Positions 22,083 to 26,389 of a stretch of 26,389 nt of DNA are shown here, piece by piece. The notes under the pieces are model-generated. The model did no database searches and was not told the DNA's origin. It saw only the letters and a program-made list of their open reading frames with translations. Position numbers and translations under genes: made by a program. Origin of the DNA: JAWXVE01 sp044425555 (GTDB lineage: Bacteria > Bacillota > Clostridia > Lachnospirales > Lachnospiraceae); the NCBI GenBank assembly GCA_044425555.1, contig JAWXVF010000023.1:1-26389 (forward strand), in the 5' to 3' direction. Every line of letters begins with the position of its first letter. Within the stretch, counting starts at the first letter, position 1.

Positions 22083-23741
22083 TTACTTATTTTCGTTTCC
22101 TTCTAATTCCTCCACTCGCATAAGCGAATCCTCTAAATACGTACAAATATTATCTTCTCCTATTAACTTCAAAAAACCTGTTTGCTTCATCTCATTTAAG
22201 GGTTGTTCTTGTACATGAGATAAAATAATGGTAGTTCCTTGTTGTTTACAATATTCATATACGTATTCTAATTTGTGCATAGCTGTTACATCAACTGCAT
22301 TCACAGCTCCCATACGAAGAATCAAATATTTGCAACCTTCTCTTGGTTTGGTGTCTAATATCTTTTCTGCAGCCGCAAAAAATAAAGGACCATTAATCTC
22401 ATACACTTCTGTATGATGTGGTAATTCACGTAAATGTTCCGTATTACCCTCCACTTCTTCTTCGATTCTTCTCCATCTATCCACCTTTGTCTCGTCACTC
22501 ATACGTTTCATGAAAAATAATGTAGATGCCATAAACCCCATAACAATCGCCACCATCAAATCAAATAAAATAGCCATAGCAATGGTTACTAATAAAATAA
22601 TATCATCAGCTTTGGTTGTAGAACTCACAGCATAACGAATCTCTTTCCAGTTAATCATTTGATACGCAATTACCATTAATAAACCAGATAAAGAAGGCAT
22701 TGGCAAATAACCAATCAACGGCATCATAACTAATAAGAAAAAGACTAAAACAATACAATGAACTACTCCCACTACTTGTGATCTTCCTCCATTGTCTATT
22801 CCACTCTTGCTTCTTGCCACAGCACCTGCAATAGGTGCTGCACCAAAGAGTCCACAAACAACATTAGCCAATCCTTGTGCTATTAATTCTGTATTAGAAT
22901 CATGTTTCTCTCCAATCATTCCATCTGTCACTACACAAGATAGTAGTGACACAATGGCTACTAAGAATGCAAGGGTAAAAGAATGCATCATTAAATCTCG
23001 AATCATAGAAATAGAGAATTGAGGCATCTGTAACAACGGGAAATTCGAAGGTAATTCCCCATATACACTTGCTACCGTATTCACTTGTAATTTACCTATT
23101 TGCACAATGACAGTCATAATCACAAGCATCCCAATAGATGCTGGAATCTTCTTAGTAATTCTTGGTAATACTAGAAGAATCACAATAGACGCACTTCCAA
23201 TTACCACCGCTAATGGAGTCAGCGTTTCAGAAGCTTTTGCAAAAACAATCCATTTTTCTAAAATATTAATAGGCATATTTTCAACAGTAAGTCCAAAAAA
23301 TTCTTTAATCTGACTCGTAAATATTCCAATTGCAATTCCTGCTGTAAAACCTGTAGTTAAGGTAATAGGAATGTATTTTAATAATTCTCCTAGTCGCAGA
23401 CACCCCATAATAATCAATAATACTCCCGCAAGCATTGTGGCAATGGCAAGTCCAATCATACCATACTCATTTATAATCATATTTACTGTCATGACAGTGG
23501 CAGCAGTTATTCCACCAATTTGTACGGGACTTCCACTAAATATGGCAACAACAATCCCTCCTACAATTCCTGTATAAAGTCCAATTTCTGGATTCACTCC
23601 AGAGGCAATGGATAATGCAATAGATAATGGTAATGCCACAATAGCTACCATAATTCCTGCAAACACTTCTTTTTGCAATCTTTGAAAAGAATATTGTTTT
23701 AGACTTTGTATGATAGTTGGCTTTTTCATTGATATTTTCAT
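22083..23741 (-). CDS. SulP family inorganic anion transporter with STAS domain
   Basis: This membrane transporter has about 10-12 hydrophobic segments between 30 and 420, including the family pattern ALPLSIALSIASGVNPEIGLYTGIVGG and the later AGAVARSKSGIDNGGRSQ. A cytoplasmic C-terminal STAS domain follows (about 435-545; YLILRMGAVNAVDVTAMHKLEYV). SulP proteins carry sulfate, bicarbonate or other anions, and the substrate cannot be decided here. ATG 23741 (552 residues) is chosen because GGAAAG lies 9 nt upstream; a GTG at 23747 is the alternative. It is transcribed toward the epimerase gene and is separated from asd by a hairpin. Confidence 0.92.
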   Translation of the reverse strand: MKISMKKPTIIQSLKQYSFQRLQKEVFAGIMVAIVALPLSIALSIASGVNPEIGLYTGIVGGIVVAIFSGSPVQIGGITAATVMTVNMIINEYGMIGLAIATMLAGVLLIIMGCLRLGELLKYIPITLTTGFTAGIAIGIFTSQIKEFFGLTVENMPINILEKWIVFAKASETLTPLAVVIGSASIVILLVLPRITKKIPASIGMLVIMTVIVQIGKLQVNTVASVYGELPSNFPLLQMPQFSISMIRDLMMHSFTLAFLVAIVSLLSCVVTDGMIGEKHDSNTELIAQGLANVVCGLFGAAPIAGAVARSKSGIDNGGRSQVVGVVHCIVLVFFLLVMMPLIGYLPMPSLSGLLMVIAYQMINWKEIRYAVSSTTKADDIILLVTIAMAILFDLMVAIVMGFMASTLFFMKRMSDETKVDRWRRIEEEVEGNTEHLRELPHHTEVYEINGPLFFAAAEKILDTKPREGCKYLILRMGAVNAVDVTAMHKLEYVYEYCKQQGTTIILSHVQEQPLNEMKQTGFLKLIGEDNICTYLEDSLMRVEELEGNENK

Positions 23742-23776
23742 AATCACTAACTTTCCTATTTCTATATATTACGTGA

Positions 23777-23809
23777 AAGAAAACAAACCTATATTAGATT
23801 CGTTTTCTT
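23777..23809 (-). terminator. AT-rich hairpin after asd, possible terminator
   Basis: Arms AAGAAAACAAA (23777-23787) and TTCGTTTTCTT (23799-23809) form an 11-bp stem with one G-U pair and an 11-nt loop, 18 bp beyond the asd stop. The stem is AT-rich and the following T tract is interrupted, so termination would be weak. Confidence 0.4.
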
Positions 23810-23827
23810 ATATCTTCTTACACTTTC

Positions 23828-24913
23828 TTATTTCTTAGTAATATAACCTTGTGCTTTTAGCAATTCTGCACATAATACAGCGCCTCCTGCTGCACCTCTA
23901 ACCGTATTGTGCGATAATCCTACAAACTTAAAATCATATACATGATCTTCTCTAATACGTCCTATAGAAGTTCCCATACCATTTTCGTAATCCACATCTA
24001 CAGTAACTTGTGGACGATTATCTTCTTCTAAGTATTGCATAAATTGTTTTGGAGCACTTGGAAGTTTTAATTCTTGAGGAACTCCTTTAAAATTACGAAG
24101 CTTTTCTATTAATTGTTCCTTAGTAGGCTTTTTATTAAAACGTACAAAAACAGCAGCAGTATGTCCATTTAATACTGGCACTCGAATACATTGACAAGTA
24201 ATGACTGGTGAAGTTGCTGGTTTTATTACTCCATCTTCTATATTTCCCCAGATTCTAAGCGGTTCTTTTTCTGACTTTTCTTCTTCTCCACCAATAAATG
24301 GAATAATATTTTCTACCATTTCTGGCCAATCTTGAAAAGTCTTTCCCGCTCCCGAAATCGCTTGATACGTAGTTGCTACTACTTCTACTGGCTCAAATTC
24401 CTTCCATGCTGTTAACGCTGGTGCATAACTTTGAATAGAACAATTAGGCTTTACAGCAACGAATCCTCTTGTAGTGCCTAAACGTTTCTTCTGGAATTCA
24501 ATTACTTTCATGTGTTCGGGGTTAATCTCTGGAACTACCATTGGTACATCTGGTGTCCATCTATGCGCACTATTATTAGAAACTACTGGTATTTCTTGTT
24601 TTGCATAAGCATCTTCTATATCTTTGATTTCATCTTTAGACATATCCACTGCACTAAATACAAAATCTACTTCTGCTGATACCTTTTCTACTTCATTCAC
24701 ATTCATAACTACTAATTTCTTCACTGCTTCTGGCATAGGAGTCGATAATTTCCAACGACTTCCTACAGCATCTTCATACGTTTGTCCTGCTGAACGTGGA
24801 CTTGCCGCTATGGTAGTTACTTCAAACCAAGGATGGTTCTCTAGCAACGTAATAAATCGTTGTCCTACCATTCCTGTACCACCTAAGATTCCTACTTTTA
24901 ATTTTGCTTCCAT
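23828..24913 (-). CDS. asd: Aspartate-semialdehyde dehydrogenase
   Basis: This enzyme reduces aspartyl phosphate to aspartate semialdehyde, the branch point to lysine, methionine, threonine and diaminopimelate. It has NADP-binding GILGGTGMVGQRF at the N-terminus, the catalytic Cys in VKPNCSIQSY, and the His of VPVLNGHTAAVFVRF. Its overall pattern (GAGKTFQDWPEM, IGGEEEKSEKE) fits the archaeal/fungal-type subclass rather than the E. coli type. ATG 24913 (361 residues) is preferred since GGAG lies 7 nt before it; the in-frame ATG 24949 has no ribosome site. No lysine-pathway gene adjoins it, and argH lies upstream on the same strand. Confidence 0.94.
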   Translation of the reverse strand: MEAKLKVGILGGTGMVGQRFITLLENHPWFEVTTIAASPRSAGQTYEDAVGSRWKLSTPMPEAVKKLVVMNVNEVEKVSAEVDFVFSAVDMSKDEIKDIEDAYAKQEIPVVSNNSAHRWTPDVPMVVPEINPEHMKVIEFQKKRLGTTRGFVAVKPNCSIQSYAPALTAWKEFEPVEVVATTYQAISGAGKTFQDWPEMVENIIPFIGGEEEKSEKEPLRIWGNIEDGVIKPATSPVITCQCIRVPVLNGHTAAVFVRFNKKPTKEQLIEKLRNFKGVPQELKLPSAPKQFMQYLEEDNRPQVTVDVDYENGMGTSIGRIREDHVYDFKFVGLSHNTVRGAAGGAVLCAELLKAQGYITKK

Positions 24914-25036
24914 ATGATTTCTCCATTCATTTTCTTCTGATGATTCCATAACATCTGTATCGTAATCTTTCTATTATCATCTATAATTCTTGTATCATGA
25001 TTCCTATTTCTTACAAGTTCGCTTTTATTAAACTTC

Positions 25037-26389
25037 TTATACTTCTAAGTAATCTTCATATATTTGAATTGTTTCTTCCATCATTTTCTTAGCCGGTGCA
25101 CCGATTGTTAATCGCTTCTGCACACACGTTTCTAAGCTAATAGCCTCAAATATGTCTCCTTCAAATACTAGACTAATCTTTTGATACTCTTCTATAGTCA
25201 ACTCATCTAATGCCTTATTTTGATCCATACAATATAATACCAATTGACCAATAATAGAATGAGCATCTCGAAAGGCTACTCCATGATTCACTAAATAGTC
25301 AGCGGCATCTGTTGCATTGGTAAATCCATTCATTGCACTCTTTGCCATCTGGTCTTTCTTGAATTCCATGGTATCTATCATGCCTGTAAATAGTGGCAAA
25401 CAGGTCTTCACCGTATGAATAGCATCAAAAGTTACTTCTTTATCTTCTTGCATATCTTTATTATAAGCAAGTGGTAAGGATTTCATAGTCGTTAAAAGAG
25501 CCATTAGGGATCCATACACACGTCCCGTCTTCCCTCTTACTAATTCTGCAATATCTGGATTCTTCTTCTGTGGCATAATACTACTACCTGTGGAATAACC
25601 ATCGTCTAACTCTACAAATTGATATTCATTAGAATTCCATATAATAATCTCTTCACTAAATCGACTTAAATGCATCATAATAGTTGACAATGCAGATAAC
25701 AATTCAATCAAATAATCTCTATCTGAAACAGAATCCATACTATTTTGTGTTGGTCCTTCAAATCCTAATAATGAGGCTGTATAGTAGCGATCTAATGGAT
25801 ACGTAGTCCCTGCCAAAGCTCCAGCACCTAATGGACAGAAATTTAATCTTGCATAAATATCTTGTAACCTTGAACGATCACGTTTAAACATCTCAAAATA
25901 AGCACCCATATGATGTGCTAAAGTAATGGGTTGTGCCTTTTGTAAATGGGTAAACCCTGGCATATAGGTCATAGTATGCTCTTTCATTATCTTTAACAAC
26001 GTTTCTAAAAGATGCTTCACTAATTCGTCAATTTCCACTACTTCTTGTCTCGTATACAATTTCATATCAAGTGCTACTTGATCATTTCGACTTCTTCCTG
26101 TATGCAACTTCTTACCAACATCACCTATACGTTGAATTAATGTTGCCTCCACAAAACTATGAATATCTTCATATTCATCTGTAATGAATAACTCTTCTGA
26201 TTCAATTTCACTTCTTATAGTTGCTAGTTCTTTTACAATAGTATCCTTCTCTTCTAATGTAAGAATCCCATTCTTCTCTAACATCACTACGTGTGCAATG
26301 CTTCCCTCAATGTCTTGTTGATATAGAATCTTATCAAAACTAATAGATGCATTAAAGTCATACACCATCTCTTTCGTTTCTTTGGTGAA
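25037..26389 (-). CDS. argH: Argininosuccinate lyase (5' end beyond right edge)
   Basis: ArgH releases fumarate from argininosuccinate, the last step of arginine synthesis. The frame is open to the window edge, reading FTKETKE before the Met at 26368; this continues the family start GGRFTKET, so that Met is internal and the gene is truncated by the window, missing only about ten residues. The signature GSSIMPQKKNPD with the catalytic Ser loop is present, as are HTGRSRNDQVALD, GFTHLQKAQP and DAADYLV. The 3' end lies 123 bp before the asd start; no clear terminator or promoter is visible between them. Confidence 0.96.
   Translation of the reverse strand, partial: FTKETKEMVYDFNASISFDKILYQQDIEGSIAHVVMLEKNGILTLEEKDTIVKELATIRSEIESEELFITDEYEDIHSFVEATLIQRIGDVGKKLHTGRSRNDQVALDMKLYTRQEVVEIDELVKHLLETLLKIMKEHTMTYMPGFTHLQKAQPITLAHHMGAYFEMFKRDRSRLQDIYARLNFCPLGAGALAGTTYPLDRYYTASLLGFEGPTQNSMDSVSDRDYLIELLSALSTIMMHLSRFSEEIIIWNSNEYQFVELDDGYSTGSSIMPQKKNPDIAELVRGKTGRVYGSLMALLTTMKSLPLAYNKDMQEDKEVTFDAIHTVKTCLPLFTGMIDTMEFKKDQMAKSAMNGFTNATDAADYLVNHGVAFRDAHSIIGQLVLYCMDQNKALDELTIEEYQKISLVFEGDIFEAISLETCVQKRLTIGAPAKKMMEETIQIYEDYLEV

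Noticed and set aside
22651..22857. 68-codon minus-strand ORF inside the SulP gene
   Set aside because: It is an out-of-frame shadow within a well-supported transporter coding region.
24950..25036. CTTGTA/TACAAG inverted repeat between argH and asd as terminator or promoter
   Set aside because: The 6-bp arms are separated by 17 nt with no U-run, and no convincing -35/-10 pair could be found.

Overview
The window reads as chromosome of a low-GC, endospore-forming Clostridia member, most likely Lachnospiraceae. The grounds are AT-rich sequence and codon use, an alpha/beta-type small acid-soluble spore protein gene, the tig-clpP-clpX-ysxC order, and the TIGR03960/TIGR03936/RNase G cluster typical of clostridia. 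I see no phage, IS transposase, CRISPR array, rRNA or tRNA. Family names come from sequence recognition, not from database searches.

Layout. (1) 1-327 (-): 5' end of holA running off the left edge. (2) 589-3613 (+): a signalling module of OmpR-type response regulator, histidine kinase and membrane-anchored double-PepSY protein. Two near-identical 11-bp-spaced direct repeats sit at the same distance from the -10 boxes of the regulator gene and the PepSY gene, suggesting an autoregulated regulon. (3) 3697-4962 (-): orphan branched-chain-amino-acid-type binding lipoprotein with its own promoter and a palindromic operator candidate. (4) 5059-14715 (-): a long housekeeping block transcribed as tig, clpP, clpX, ysxC, AI-2E-type permease, TIGR03960 radical SAM protein, TIGR03936 protein, RNase G, NUDIX hydrolase. 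It covers protein folding and proteolysis, ribosome assembly and RNA processing. (5) 15005-15202 (+): spore protein gene between tig and the trp cluster. (6) 15259-20931 (-): trpC, DUF1963/YwqG, trpF, Rpn-type nuclease, trpB, trpA, with a good sigma-A promoter upstream of trpC. trpE, trpG and trpD are absent from the window. (7) 21004-26389 (-): SDR epimerase, SulP anion transporter, asd, and argH running off the right edge.

The most interesting region is 17220-20086. A 16-codon ORF overlapping the trpC stop begins like TrpF (MTKIKVCGF) and matches the start of the intact trpF at 22 of 24 bases. Just before trpB lies a short reading frame resembling a TrpF C-terminus, which shares an exact 12-bp repeat with the end of the intact trpF and overlaps trpB. 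An ancestral tightly coupled trpC-trpF-trpB-trpA operon therefore seems to have been split by a roughly 2.8-kb block holding DUF1963, a complete trpF and an Rpn nuclease gene, with remnants of a trpF left on both sides. The Rpn-type gene has an intact 339-codon frame but no usable start codon. An A8 run lies exactly where one extra A would join it to an upstream TTG.
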